The translations under genes and the position numbers were made by a program. DNA of 64,000 nucleotides, from positions 1 through 64,000 of the forward strand of contig NZ_ALJL01000021.1 in NCBI RefSeq assembly GCF_000287675.1. Direction: 5' to 3'. The first letter of the stretch is position 1; every line of letters begins with the position of its first letter. This DNA is from Lachnoanaerobaculum sp. ICM7 (GTDB lineage: Bacteria > Bacillota > Clostridia > Lachnospirales > Lachnospiraceae). The notes under the pieces are model-generated. The model had not been told where the DNA came from, ran no database searches, and worked only from the letters and a program-made list of their open reading frames with translations. Of this stretch, positions 7,801 through 16,386 are shown one piece after another.

Positions 7801-10008
7801 AGCTCCTGCCTTATCTTTATAATATATAAGTCTGTTCCTCTCATCATAATCATACTCTTCTTTGTTTCCTAAAGGGTCGGTAATCATTGTCAAGTTTCCA
7901 TTTGCATCATAATGATAATCATACTCCCCTTTATTTTGTAATATTTTTTTTTCCAGCAAATTTACGGCATTATAAACATACCTTACCTCTCCTCCGTCAG
8001 GATGGATTTCCTTGGTAAGATTTTGGCAACGGTCATATTCCATGTGATAAATTTCGCCATCAGGGAGAATAAACTCCTTTGGTTTATTCATTTCGTTATA
8101 GTTTATCTTCGTAACTCCGCCTCTGAAGTCTTCAAAAACAGACAACTTTCCGTTTTCGGTATAGCTATATCCACATGTGTTACCCAAGGCATCTTTTACC
8201 CCTACTAAAAGATCTTCATTATTATAGAAAAACTCTGTTCTGTTTCCTTCTCCGTCAATACTTGCTTTTACACGATTAAGTTTGTCATATTCATAAGTTG
8301 TTGCATTTCCACTTTCTTCTTCAATGCAATGTATGTTTCCTCTATTATCATAGTAAACTTTTCTTGTGGAACTGTCCGGTAATATTACTGTAACACTTTC
8401 TTCCTTTTCTTCTCTATATTTTATCCTTGTAACTTCCCCTAATAAATTTTCTATTTCAATGATTCTTCCCTTGTCATCATAAAAATATTTTTCTATTTCT
8501 TCACTGTCTACATAATAAGCTGATATATTTCCCTCACTGTCATACTCCATGCCTTCACTCTGTCCATCAGGAAAAATAACCCTTGTAAGTTTTCCATCCT
8601 TATCATATTCATATAATGTTGTGTTGCCTTTTTTATCACTATACGATGTTAAAAGGTTTCTTTCATCATAAGTAAAACTTTCACTTTCTCCCGCATACTC
8701 GCTTTCAATGTTTCTGAAACTTTCATCATGTATGTGTACTTCAACATTTTCATTCTGGTTTGTTACAAAGGTTTTACTTTCTTCGCTGTCATACTCATAT
8801 CTTATTATTCCTCCGTCGGCAAATCTTTGTATCTTCACCCTGTCTGCTCCGTCATACAGGTTTTCAAGTACATATACTCCCCTAGGATTTTTTATTTTTA
8901 TCAAAAGTTCTTTTTCATAAAAATAATCATACATTCTTTGTCCGTTAGAATAGACTCTTGTAAGCTGACCGCTTTCATATCCGTACTCTATCTTTCTTTT
9001 GCTATGGTCTTTTACTTCTCTTAGTTTCCCCTGTTCATCATAAGAAAGATTAAGGCTGTTTCCTACTTTATCGGACACGCTTAAAAGTCTTCCCTTACTA
9101 TCATAGGAAAATAATACTTTTACCCCGTCTTTTCTCTTAATGCAAAGAAGTCTTCCTTCTTTATTAAAAGTATACAAAAGTCCTTCTCCGCTTTTATACT
9201 CAAACCCGTCCTTTATTTTTTGAAGGCGGTTAAAATCATCAAAAACGGATACTATCCTTCCTTCATCATCTAAAAGGTAGGCTTCATCCTGCCCGTCCGC
9301 AAGGTGTACTATATATCCGTTTTTTTCCTTTTCTACGGATATTTCATAGCTATGCCTCCACCCTTTTCCAAACACCCCACATTTTTCTTCCTTACTGTTA
9401 TAAAACCTTGTAAAGCTTAAAGGTATCCTTGAGAGGATCTTAAGGTCTTCTTTTGAATAGATAAAGTTTCCGGTATTGGCATTTACGGGGTCTCCTGTCA
9501 TGGCACAAAGTGCCGCTCTTGCACCTTTTAGAAAATTTTCCATTCCATGATTTTTCATAAGGTCTTTTAGCAAAGCATTCCATGAGGCAAATGCAGGACC
9601 TCCTTTTTCAAGCATCCCTGAGATAATCTTGTAGATTTCCTGCTTTAGCTGCTCTTCATTAAGCTCCTCGGTAACCGGCTTTGCATTATTTCTTACCCTG
9701 TTTAATGCGTTGGTATAGGATACACCATAGCTTCCGTTAGGATTTTTAGTAATGTTTACCCCTGCACAGACTGCAAGCCCTCCCATAAGCTTTAGCATAA
9801 GCTTATCTTTTTCACTCGGTACCCCTGCCATGACAGGTAAACCTCCAAGCAGCCTTGGAAGCAGCTTTTCAAAGTCCTTTGAATTATCCTTGTACGGTGC
9901 TTTTAAGTCTTCCCATGCCTTTGATTTCTTTCCCTTAAGCACCACTTCTTTAGACGCTATGTTTACATCACCGCTTAACTTTATGGAACTTTTCTTTACC
10001 TTTTTCAT
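4837..10008 (-). CDS. Rhs-repeat polymorphic toxin with a caspase-like C-terminal domain
   Basis: The start ATG follows GGAGG at 8 bases. The 1,723-residue protein begins with two similar hydrophobic patches (about 50-64 and 70-84; L-G-G-L-P-V-M-A-G-V and M-G-G-L-A-V-C-A-G-V). A DUF6531-type entry region at about 170-260 (G-D-P-V-N-A-N-T-G) follows, then dozens of Rhs/YD repeats that would form a closed shell. The Rhs core motif is near 1440-1480 (G-R-F-A-G-R-D, then I-D-L-D-G). The last about 243 residues are the variable toxin. They contain I-F-S-H-G-S-E with His at about 1553 and L-Y-I-E-A-C-N-A-G with Cys at about 1603, the His/Cys arrangement of clan CD (caspase/DUF4347-like) peptidases. 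Export by the neighbouring injection system, and protease activity, are inferred. Confidence 0.9.
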   Translation of the reverse strand: MKKVKKSSIKLSGDVNIASKEVVLKGKKSKAWEDLKAPYKDNSKDFEKLLPRLLGGLPVMAGVPSEKDKLMLKLMGGLAVCAGVNITKNPNGSYGVSYTNALNRVRNNAKPVTEELNEEQLKQEIYKIISGMLEKGGPAFASWNALLKDLMKNHGMENFLKGARAALCAMTGDPVNANTGNFIYSKEDLKILSRIPLSFTRFYNSKEEKCGVFGKGWRHSYEISVEKEKNGYIVHLADGQDEAYLLDDEGRIVSVFDDFNRLQKIKDGFEYKSGEGLLYTFNKEGRLLCIKRKDGVKVLFSYDSKGRLLSVSDKVGNSLNLSYDEQGKLREVKDHSKRKIEYGYESGQLTRVYSNGQRMYDYFYEKELLIKIKNPRGVYVLENLYDGADRVKIQRFADGGIIRYEYDSEESKTFVTNQNENVEVHIHDESFRNIESEYAGESESFTYDERNLLTSYSDKKGNTTLYEYDKDGKLTRVIFPDGQSEGMEYDSEGNISAYYVDSEEIEKYFYDDKGRIIEIENLLGEVTRIKYREEKEESVTVILPDSSTRKVYYDNRGNIHCIEEESGNATTYEYDKLNRVKASIDGEGNRTEFFYNNEDLLVGVKDALGNTCGYSYTENGKLSVFEDFRGGVTKINYNEMNKPKEFILPDGEIYHMEYDRCQNLTKEIHPDGGEVRYVYNAVNLLEKKILQNKGEYDYHYDANGNLTMITDPLGNKEEYDYDERNRLIYYKDKAGAVTEYEYGKHSLNITNKLGTYKVKYDALGRIILEEDVYGSTKQYEYNELGKIKRIKTGEFETVYDYYKGGLLRRKTYPDKRYEIFFYDKNLNIIRRENEKGDFILFNYDKLNRIIELKNSFSQRKYFEYDAMGNIIKETDSMGHETIYKYSLGGKLISVLDAMGNRTEYGYDKVGRLITVYRHEGDKELLTSIKSYKAYEEEKLETGNTPRLTRYKRDLMGNILSVTNALGHEETFSYDLLGRPVGKKDGEGYETTYSYTQAGDIKSILYGDGSSVEYTYNSLRQLIQIKDALGTIEIESDKFGRATKVVDYQGEEVNYTYGKNGERLKIAYPDGKSVSYEYDKYLRLTSLTLGNKRVDYYYDKEGRLIRKDMPDDVSSIYEYNERGLLSGLSHLKGNKKLEEYIYAYDLLGNKTKIVKYRDVSEKGIKDGNKEEIIHRLWQDSGIFNYSYDSLNRLVEVKRGDKLLHKYTYDAFGNRILLKNDDKEIRYTYDALDRLIKEGGLQGSKTYEYDKRGNLTSITDRGRKIRAYEYDAKGRLGLSYSFLGEARCYSYDGIGNRIGIKEYEFEREGFGENKLKDISELNLIQKDPIYEEEYILDRTRAYNNLLQNKVIKRENKTVQSYAWDFNAVFVEEDKKEFTYLQDELGSIIRLLEVESEGQMIYGYDEFGKDTYNTQGGMQPFGYTGYRYDNVADTYFAQAREYVAGVGRFAGRDWVNPDLFNPSTYNKYLYCHGNPIVYIDLDGFKEGYVYYIDDFKNEATWRAKQLENQGVNVKKISLSLPSNQDTDGKQVALGFMKEWNNMDDTDTIEYVYIFSHGSERMLQFVDGSKRNALTLNGKNKAGDADVAGSIQDLQGKDIERLYIEACNAGLVEYMQLVDDEYTNVASLMSKKLIGDGAVYAWNGSVSFGPPAFKQKFDKIAGNAISYEPRSSKKQSHYEEFYSEYIEAGKIKNMHVRLGQVIYHKGEFMRNGYYPGTCITNGCDGSK

Positions 10009-10103
10009 CAGACGCTACCTCCATTCAAACTTGCAGTGCTTTAATCCCTGAAATGATTTTCATTAAACTCACCACTAAAATCCACATCATTCTGCATTAT
10101 AAA

Positions 10104-10667
10104 TTAATCTGTTAAAATTTCTACTTTCTTCAATTTCCCCATATATTCTCCAATAAGAACAGACGGTATTTCTTCTATATCTTTATTTTTAAACATATCC
10201 TCACAAAGTACCTTTTCTACTGCTTTCTTCCAAAGTATGGCAATAATGCCCTCATATCCTTTTAAAACAACTCTTATTCCTTCTTCTATCTCCGCTTCGC
10301 TTAAATCAGGTATCTTTGCTTTATTTTGTACAAGTTCTTTCCTGATAAGGCTTGCGTCCTCATTTATAAAATCAGGTACCCAATATCTTATGCTTAGTGG
10401 CTTATTTATATACAGGCTTTCATCTGCCGCAATAAGCATGTATTTATAAGATTTTGTATAAAGACTTGTATTAAGAAAAAACAGTATAATATATGCCAAA
10501 TTATCCGCTTTTCTTTTAACCTGTTCTTCTTTTGCATCAATAAGCAGTGCCTCTATCTCTTTTTCTAAGCTCTCGGTAGGATAATCTTTATATTCTACGA
10601 TTTTTTCACTTATCCGGCTATACCTGAAAGCTTCAAAATACTTTGTTTTTTGGTTTTCTCTGTTCAT
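10104..10667 (-). CDS. Unknown protein between Rhs and its chaperone (187 aa)
   Basis: No family is recognised. The product is mostly helical, charged and has no signal peptide; a moderately hydrophobic stretch near residues 57-75 (Y-I-I-L-F-F-L-N-T-S-L-Y) looks like a buried helix rather than a membrane anchor. The gene starts 3 bases after the stop of the chaperone-like gene and ends 95 bases before the Rhs start, so the three are one translational group. A role in loading or folding the Rhs effector is suggested only by position. An adaptor between Rhs and spike is an alternative. Confidence 0.7.
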   Translation of the reverse strand: MNRENQKTKYFEAFRYSRISEKIVEYKDYPTESLEKEIEALLIDAKEEQVKRKADNLAYIILFFLNTSLYTKSYKYMLIAADESLYINKPLSIRYWVPDFINEDASLIRKELVQNKAKIPDLSEAEIEEGIRVVLKGYEGIIAILWKKAVEKVLCEDMFKNKDIEEIPSVLIGEYMGKLKKVEILTD

Positions 10668-10670
10668 CTT

Positions 10671-11246
10671 CTACTTTCTTATAAATTCAATAGTTTGAAA
10701 TATATCCGTTACCGCTTTTTTCCATGCATTCGCACTTGATTCACTGCAATTAAAGATTGTCTGTATTATTTTCCTACCGGCTTTTCCCATACCTATCATG
10801 TGGTAGATTTTTTCATCTATCCCGGGTAGGATGAAACCAAAACAATGCATTTCAATATAACCTTCTTTTTTAAGTTTCGTAGAATCTAAAAACTTAACAC
10901 CCTTATGTGTCTTAGAAAGGAGATTTTTAAAGTCCTTCACTAAAGTTTCGATATCTACATCCTCATTATCTTCAAAAAAACTAAAACTTAAATTTATATC
11001 TCCTACAAGATTAGTTTTTATTATTTCAGGTCTGAAATTTGTAGGGTACTTTATTGCCTTTATTTCGTCAGGCATATCTATAAATGAAGACGGTATATAT
11101 ACAGAAATTGACTGATTAAATATCTCTTCAATGACAAATTTCTCCAAACTTCCCAGTATATAATATCCTGTATCCAATGACATAGTGTAATCTATTTCAT
11201 TTGTAAGTTTTATAGGTACGACTTTTTCATCAATATGTGTTTTCAT
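10671..11246 (-). CDS. DUF1795/Eag-like effector chaperone
   Basis: This 191-residue protein resembles the DUF1795 (DcrB/Mog1-fold) layout. An early segment has I-S-V-Y-I-P-S-S-F-I-D-M-P, followed by K-Y-P-T-N-F-R-P-E-I-I, a strand with L-S-F-S-F, a helical linker, then strands with Y-H-M-I-G-M-G and a final helix ending I-F-Q-T-I-E-F-I-R-K. In Gram-negative T6SS, Eag chaperones of this fold bind the hydrophobic N-terminal segments of Rhs and PAAR effectors. Here the gene lies two genes upstream of an Rhs protein that has such hydrophobic patches. The start has AGGGGA upstream. Family assignment is by eye, and the chaperone role is inferred. Confidence 0.65.
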   Translation of the reverse strand: MKTHIDEKVVPIKLTNEIDYTMSLDTGYYILGSLEKFVIEEIFNQSISVYIPSSFIDMPDEIKAIKYPTNFRPEIIKTNLVGDINLSFSFFEDNEDVDIETLVKDFKNLLSKTHKGVKFLDSTKLKKEGYIEMHCFGFILPGIDEKIYHMIGMGKAGRKIIQTIFNCSESSANAWKKAVTDIFQTIEFIRK

Positions 11247-11356
11247 AAAATTCCCCTTTTATTAGATTCAACGAACTGTGTAATATAAATATTACATTAA
11301 TATGTTTATACAATACTTATATTACTGAACTATATTTGAAAATTATATCAATATTA

Positions 11357-11677
11357 TTAAGGATAAAACGGCCATGTAAAATCATCTGCAGTTCCTGAAG
11401 ACCATATTGTTTCCCACATATAGTGTTCCCATTTACCGTCTTTTTTTATATAAGTAACCAAGTCAATTGAGTCTCCACTGTAATATATTTGTGCTATATT
11501 TTTACTATAATCAAATACTTTTATATAATAATAATCTGCTAAAAAATAATTATCCTTTTCTAAATATAAAAACTCTTTAGAATACAAATATGTCAATATT
11601 TCTACTTTGATGTAAGGATATATTAAAAATCCTATTAAAAAAAATACTGTTATTAATATATATTTAGATTTTCTCAT
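11357..11677 (-). CDS. Small membrane-anchored protein, candidate immunity (106 aa)
   Basis: The start has AGGGGAT upstream and overlaps the stop of the preceding gene by 4 bases (ATGA), so the two are coupled. One N-terminal transmembrane segment (about residues 7-24) is followed by an outward domain rich in Tyr and Asp that ends in F-T-W-P-F-Y-P. No family is recognised. Together with its partner it directly follows the PAAR-lysozyme gene, and a wall-directed effector would need protection outside the membrane. That makes an immunity role likely but unproven. Confidence 0.6.
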   Translation of the reverse strand: MRKSKYILITVFFLIGFLIYPYIKVEILTYLYSKEFLYLEKDNYFLADYYYIKVFDYSKNIAQIYYSGDSIDLVTYIKKDGKWEHYMWETIWSSGTADDFTWPFYP

Positions 11678-11964
11678 TTTTTATCCCCTACTATCATTAC
11701 CTTTATAGCCTTATAATCATATTCGGCAAGTTTAATATCAACTATCAAAAAATTTTGTCCTGTATTTAATATTACACCACGAATCACATGTTTTGTATCC
11801 CCCTGCACAAATACCCACAAATTACTATAATCACTATATTCTTTTTCCAGTATTTCCTTTACTTTATCACCATATTTAGCTGTTAAATGTATGGGATGCA
11901 AAATATAGCTGTAAAAAACTGAAAAGCATAACCCTAAAATAAATGCATAAAATAAATTTCTCAA
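11674..11964 (-). CDS. Small membrane-anchored protein, candidate immunity (96 aa)
   Basis: The start is a TTG at 11962-11964 with AGGAG about 8 bases upstream. An N-terminal hydrophobic segment (about residues 3-22) anchors or exports a 70-residue domain with alternating strands (for example F-L-I-V-D-I-K-L and K-V-M-I-V-G-D). The gene begins 12 bases after the effector gene and overlaps the next small gene by 4 bases. A lysozyme-inhibitor-like role would fit the context; no inhibitor family is recognised. Confidence 0.6.
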   Translation of the reverse strand: MRNLFYAFILGLCFSVFYSYILHPIHLTAKYGDKVKEILEKEYSDYSNLWVFVQGDTKHVIRGVILNTGQNFLIVDIKLAEYDYKAIKVMIVGDKK

Positions 11965-11976
11965 TGCTTTATTCTC

Positions 11977-13053
11977 CTATTCTAATAATTCTCCCATTCT
12001 ATTGTAACTTTCTTTGACACTGTTTCCAAAAGGGTTAGGCTGCGGATCATCATGTGGCAGTCTTGGTGTATTTCCAATTCCAAATATATAACCCAACGGT
12101 CCACCACCTCGATGTTGATGACCTAAATTATAAAGTGAACCCAATAGTTCTGGAGATGATACTTGTGGGGCGAGAGGCTTCCACTCGTCCAGCATATATC
12201 TAAGATAAGCAGCTGCATATACTACATTTATCTCATCATCAGATAACCTATTAATTAATCTTTTGTTATCACCGGTATTTACATCAGTGAATCCTTCATA
12301 ATCTCCATCCTTTATGTTTATGTATCCTTTATCTTCAACTAGCTTTGCTGTAGATAACTTAATTTGGCTGACTCCTAAAGAAGTATCTAAACCTACTTCT
12401 CCTACCATATAGTCTATCCGATAATCCTTAGAATCTACATTCTTACTCTGTTCTACATATATACAAGCCGCTAATATCTTTGGATCTATATTATATTTTT
12501 TAGCCGCCGATAATATGTTGTCTTTATTTTTTAAAATAATCTCTTCATATTTTTTATCTTTACTAAGTTCCTGCCATGTTACTTGACCTTCATATCTAAT
12601 TTGCTTTATAGCATTAGAGGGATCACTTACAAGGGCAAATGGTGATACCTGTCCTGATGACTCAATTTTAACAATCCCCCCACACCTACATATTGCTATA
12701 GAATCTGTCCCAACTAAATACTCATTCTTTTTAGTTATTGAATTCTTTATTTTTACATTTGTTGTTCCTGTAATCCAATTACAAAGGGCTGGTTTACATA
12801 ATTCGTCTTTATTCTTTGATGCTTTACATTTACCAAATCCTTTAATATTATCATTTCTCACATCACTTTGAGTAATGAGTGGACGGTTGTCCGCTGCATA
12901 TACTCCATGATCATTTGGCAATTGTACTGCTGTAGACATAGTTCCTTTTGAACAAGAGACTTTTGCTCCCCTCACTACATATTCATGCCCTGATTCAGAT
13001 AATTGTTTTTTATATTTATACATTTCTTTTAAACCGTTCCCATTCTCTTTCAT
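11977..13053 (-). CDS. PAAR-like (DUF4280) tip protein fused to a lysozyme-like effector domain
   Basis: The ATG at 13051-13053 is chosen for the AAGGAGG upstream. The 358-residue protein has two parts. Residues about 20-150 look like DUF4280, a PAAR-like tip: V-V-R-G-A-K-V-S-C-S-K-G, spaced cysteines, a C-N-W segment and a closing C-R-C-G-G. Residues about 170-345 look like a soluble lytic transglycosylase/lysozyme domain: I-D-P-K-I-L-A-A-C-I-Y-V-E-Q with a likely catalytic Glu, then S-L-G-V-S-Q-I-K and later Y-N-L-G-H-Q. This makes it a specialised tip effector aimed at peptidoglycan. Two small membrane proteins follow immediately and are candidate immunity factors. The spike gene lies 164 bases upstream. 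Confidence 0.8.
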   Translation of the reverse strand: MKENGNGLKEMYKYKKQLSESGHEYVVRGAKVSCSKGTMSTAVQLPNDHGVYAADNRPLITQSDVRNDNIKGFGKCKASKNKDELCKPALCNWITGTTNVKIKNSITKKNEYLVGTDSIAICRCGGIVKIESSGQVSPFALVSDPSNAIKQIRYEGQVTWQELSKDKKYEEIILKNKDNILSAAKKYNIDPKILAACIYVEQSKNVDSKDYRIDYMVGEVGLDTSLGVSQIKLSTAKLVEDKGYINIKDGDYEGFTDVNTGDNKRLINRLSDDEINVVYAAAYLRYMLDEWKPLAPQVSSPELLGSLYNLGHQHRGGGPLGYIFGIGNTPRLPHDDPQPNPFGNSVKESYNRMGELLE

Positions 13054-13216
13054 AAACAACCTCCTTAAATTTAGTATATATTGTCATTTTTTCACATATT
13101 ATCTTCCTCTTAAAATATGGCATTACTTTTATGATATGAAATATTTTATATAGGTTTACATTATCGTAAATTATTATTGATAACTTTCTAAGTACCTCTT
13201 TTATTAATAATTCATA

Positions 13217-14458
13217 CTACTCACTTACATATACTATATCATCTTTACTATTCATTCTTATATTTCTAGCCTTTATATTTATTCTTCCGGCTGCACTTAT
13301 ACTTAGTCCGCCGTTTCCTGTAAGTTTAAGACTTTTATCTTTAATTATCAGTACATCATCTGAGTTAAAGCTTACTCCCTCCTCTGACAAATTAAGACTT
13401 TGATTTCCTATTTCCAATGTCTTTTGTTTTTCATCCTTACTCTTACTGCCAAAGGTTCGTATTACATACATTTCTCCCAGCTTATTACCTGCTATATAAA
13501 GCTCCGCTTTTTCTCCTGCTTCAGGTACTGCATATAATGTATTTCCGGTTTCAGAATACCAATCAAACCCGTATTTTGCTTCTTTTTTATCAATATCAAG
13601 GCTTATGTATATCTTCTTATTCTCATACTTTTTTATTTTTCCCATAAGGCTTAATCCTATGATATTTTCATTGTAAAAGGGTTTTGCCATCTCTTTTATA
13701 TCTGTTTTCTCTATTCCATAAAAATTAAATATAAGCTCTCCCTTTGTAAACTCCACTTCTTTTTTATATAAAACTAAAACTCTATCACCTACTCTTACCC
13801 TGTCTCCTATCTCATAAGAGCCATAAGTTCTTAGCCTATATTCGCTCCTTTGTGTATTCCCCTTATCCTTTTTTATTTCTCTGCTTTCACTTATGATGTC
13901 TTTAGACTCAATAACTTTTCCCTCTTTTAGCCCCATGGATATAATAGGCTTATCTGATGTCATATCCGGATATATGAAAGTTTTTAGGTTTGAAGCCATT
14001 CTGATTGCAAACTCCCAGGCACTTTCCTTATAGCAAAGTAGGGGCTTTTCAATATCTTTATCATTCACATCATATACTCTTATATCTCCAAGATATTTTT
14101 TTATTACACTTCGTGAAATATCCATATATGTTTCATTCACAGCCTGAAAAAGCTCCGTATGTTTATCTTTATCCGCTTCTTTACTGTATGAGTATGCACT
14201 CAGTTCAAACCTGTGGACATTTGCATCGGAATCTATCTTAAGTTCTTCTACAAATCCCCTAAATAAAGTCTTCCCCTCATGTTTTACCTGAACATCCATG
14301 TTCTTTTTATCAGTAAAAATACTTTCTGCCGGATTTTCCATAAGTACTCCAAACATGGCAAGGCTTGCATGCATGTTCGGCTCTGTTTTTATCATAAAAC
14401 CTTCCACCCTGTAAATCGGCAGTTTTACTTCCAGCTCTAAATTTTCTATAATCAGCAT
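13217..14458 (-). CDS. vgrG: VgrG-type spike protein (phage late control D family), copy 1
   Basis: This 413-residue protein follows the gp27-gp5 plan of VgrG/Pvc8 proteins. The N-terminal hub domains contain G-F-V-E-E-L and, near residue 150, S-A-W-E-F-A-I-R-M-A-S-N. An OB-like region at about 270-330 includes G-F-D-W-Y-S and a P-E-A-G-E-K motif. The C-terminal part is a short repetitive beta region (L-S-I-S-A-A-G-R-I-N-I-K-A-R) typical of the needle. It would form the trimeric spike that carries the PAAR-like tip encoded next. It differs clearly from the second copy just upstream. The start has AAGGAG upstream. Confidence 0.85.
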   Translation of the reverse strand: MLIIENLELEVKLPIYRVEGFMIKTEPNMHASLAMFGVLMENPAESIFTDKKNMDVQVKHEGKTLFRGFVEELKIDSDANVHRFELSAYSYSKEADKDKHTELFQAVNETYMDISRSVIKKYLGDIRVYDVNDKDIEKPLLCYKESAWEFAIRMASNLKTFIYPDMTSDKPIISMGLKEGKVIESKDIISESREIKKDKGNTQRSEYRLRTYGSYEIGDRVRVGDRVLVLYKKEVEFTKGELIFNFYGIEKTDIKEMAKPFYNENIIGLSLMGKIKKYENKKIYISLDIDKKEAKYGFDWYSETGNTLYAVPEAGEKAELYIAGNKLGEMYVIRTFGSKSKDEKQKTLEIGNQSLNLSEEGVSFNSDDVLIIKDKSLKLTGNGGLSISAAGRINIKARNIRMNSKDDIVYVSE

Positions 14459-14515
14459 AAATATAATCTCCTTTTGCCTGTAATAAGATTACTCTTAAAG
14501 CACTGATATCTTCAA

Positions 14516-15868
14516 TTAACTTATATGAACTCCATCTCCACTTACACTTATTCCATCTTTTAATATTATCTGTGTGCCGTCTTGTAAAAGCAGGATTCTC
14601 TTACCGGCTGCTATTGATATATTTGAATCCTCACTGCTTATCTCAAGGGTATCCCTTGCTTTTATATGTATACTTCCGCTGCTTACTATCTTTACTCCCT
14701 CATTATCCTTTAATTCTATATAGTCCCCACTACCTGAACTTATAAGTATACCGTCCGGTGTCAGTCTTATTTCTTTTCCGTACTTATTTCTCCAAATCTT
14801 ATTTTCAGGATTGGTTCTTATTCCGTTTCCTTCATTTTCATGTACCGCACTGCATACATAGGCATTTTCTTCATTCTCTGTAGGAAAATAAAGCCTTACC
14901 CTGTCTCCTTTTTCCGGCATACAGTACCATCCGGCTCCGTCCCTTGAAGAATATACAGTTGAAAAATCAAACCATCCCCCTATCTCTTTATCCTTGTTTT
15001 CTATATCCTCCATTGCTATCTTAACCTTTTCTTTTTCTACATTTGTAACTTTAGCATAAAGTGAGGCTCCTATTATTTTTAAATCATACTTGCTTTCTTT
15101 TTTTACTATATAGTCTATGTCCTGTGTTAAATAATATGTATGGTAAAGTTCGCTTCCTTCTGTTTTAGATACTACTTTTACTATACGGTAGTCTTTTCTG
15201 TTAAAGCTTACCCTGTCTCCTAAACTATGGATTTCTCTTGATTTAACTTCATACACTGTATACTCTTTATTTATGGCAATACATACATCACCAGAAGTTA
15301 AAACCTTGCTTTCTCTTTTTGGCATACCGAAAAAATACTTCACTCCTTTACTCTGATAATCCGGCATTACAACTGTCTGCTTTAAAGCTGCAATCCTTTT
15401 TATAAAGTTCCAGTCGTTTTCTTCATACTGTACCAAAAATCCGGGTAATACTCCTTTTCCTTCTTCTCCTGTTATATAGTATGCCTCTTCATATCCTTCT
15501 TTTAATGCATTAAGTATATCGGTGTATTCTCCGGTATCCTTAGAAAATCCTCTTGTATGAACTTTTCCTTCCATTAAGGCACTTCCCGTAACCAACTCCA
15601 TTTCAACAAGAAAACTTCCGCTTTCCTTAAAAAAACATATCCTTTCCAACAGTCCGTAAAATATCGTACTCTCCTTATCCGCTTCATCAAGGGCATCAAC
15701 CCTTACCCATCTTGTATTTTTAGCGGTATTTACATACTCGTCTTCTCTTTTTTCTTCTATAATAGCTCTTATTACTGCACTGCCATGCTTACCTACTTCA
15801 TGTTTTGCTTCATAAGTCGTTACTGCAAGTACATCAAAAATATCAAGTTTTATAAGGTTTTCTCTCAT
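14516..15868 (-). CDS. vgrG: VgrG-type spike protein, copy 2
   Basis: This 450-residue VgrG relative has a gp27-like N-terminal half (E-E-N-D-W-N-F-I-K-R-I-A-A-L near residue 150). An OB domain at about 265-345 contains the W-Y-C-M-P-E-K-G-D-R-V-R-L-Y-F-P motif, and the short needle-like tail is rich in alternating I-x-I and G repeats. The ATG overlaps the stop of the upstream Imm11-like gene by 4 bases. Two different spikes in tandem may serve different cargo, the PAAR-lysozyme and the Rhs protein; this is inferred from order. Confidence 0.87.
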   Translation of the reverse strand: MRENLIKLDIFDVLAVTTYEAKHEVGKHGSAVIRAIIEEKREDEYVNTAKNTRWVRVDALDEADKESTIFYGLLERICFFKESGSFLVEMELVTGSALMEGKVHTRGFSKDTGEYTDILNALKEGYEEAYYITGEEGKGVLPGFLVQYEENDWNFIKRIAALKQTVVMPDYQSKGVKYFFGMPKRESKVLTSGDVCIAINKEYTVYEVKSREIHSLGDRVSFNRKDYRIVKVVSKTEGSELYHTYYLTQDIDYIVKKESKYDLKIIGASLYAKVTNVEKEKVKIAMEDIENKDKEIGGWFDFSTVYSSRDGAGWYCMPEKGDRVRLYFPTENEENAYVCSAVHENEGNGIRTNPENKIWRNKYGKEIRLTPDGILISSGSGDYIELKDNEGVKIVSSGSIHIKARDTLEISSEDSNISIAAGKRILLLQDGTQIILKDGISVSGDGVHIS

Positions 15869-16341
15869 ACATCCTCCTCCACTTCCACAAACTCTATTCC
15901 CTTAACGCCTCTTCTTATTAAGCTTTCTGCAAAATCAAGGCTTATGGTGAATTTTATTTTTCCATCATCTTCTCTGACTGCTTTAAAATGCTTGTTAAAA
16001 TCAGCTTTTAATAAGTTTTTAGTATACAGTAAATAATAGCTTGTTATCTTCCTGCTAGCTTTATCTGCCAGCATGACTCTTTTTGTAAAAATCTCTATAT
16101 CAAAAAGAACAAGTACCTCTTTAAATCTTTCTGAAATAAGAGGATATACATTCAACATCAAATCAGGAAATATAAAAATTTTTGTTGTTTCTATTTCAAG
16201 AACAATATCCCTCGACAGTTCATAAAATCTTTCGTTAAGAGTATCCATATTCCTTGGGATATCATCTGATGTATATATTCGTATTCCTCTTATGTTTTCA
16301 AGATTTTCTTTTATATAAAAATACGGTAAGCTTCCTTTCAT
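15865..16341 (-). CDS. Imm11 (DUF1629)-like protein coupled to a spike gene
   Basis: The 158-residue product resembles the Imm11/DUF1629 pattern. A mid segment has N-V-Y-P-L-I-S-E-R-F-K-E-V-L, followed by S-Y-Y-L-L-Y, and the C-terminal part (S-L-D-F-A-E-S-L-I-R-R then V-K-G-I-E-F-V-E-V) matches the family ending in which a helix precedes a G-I-x-F strand. Imm11 proteins occur with polymorphic toxins. No cognate toxin is adjacent, so here it may be a structural adaptor or chaperone for the spike with which it overlaps by 4 bases. The family call is by eye. Confidence 0.5.
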   Translation of the reverse strand: MKGSLPYFYIKENLENIRGIRIYTSDDIPRNMDTLNERFYELSRDIVLEIETTKIFIFPDLMLNVYPLISERFKEVLVLFDIEIFTKRVMLADKASRKITSYYLLYTKNLLKADFNKHFKAVREDDGKIKFTISLDFAESLIRRGVKGIEFVEVEEDV

Positions 16342-16386
16342 AGTTTCTCCATAATTACCTTATTTTACATTTCTGTTCCAAGTTTT

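Noticed and set aside
5704-9024. Plus-strand hydrophobic ORFs opposite the Rhs gene
   Set aside because: They mirror the repetitive Glu/Lys/Tyr-rich Rhs codons and have no ribosome binding sites.
5500-9500. Regular repeats that could suggest a CRISPR-like array
   Set aside because: The repeats are imperfect, in frame and encode YD/Rhs units; no spacer structure.
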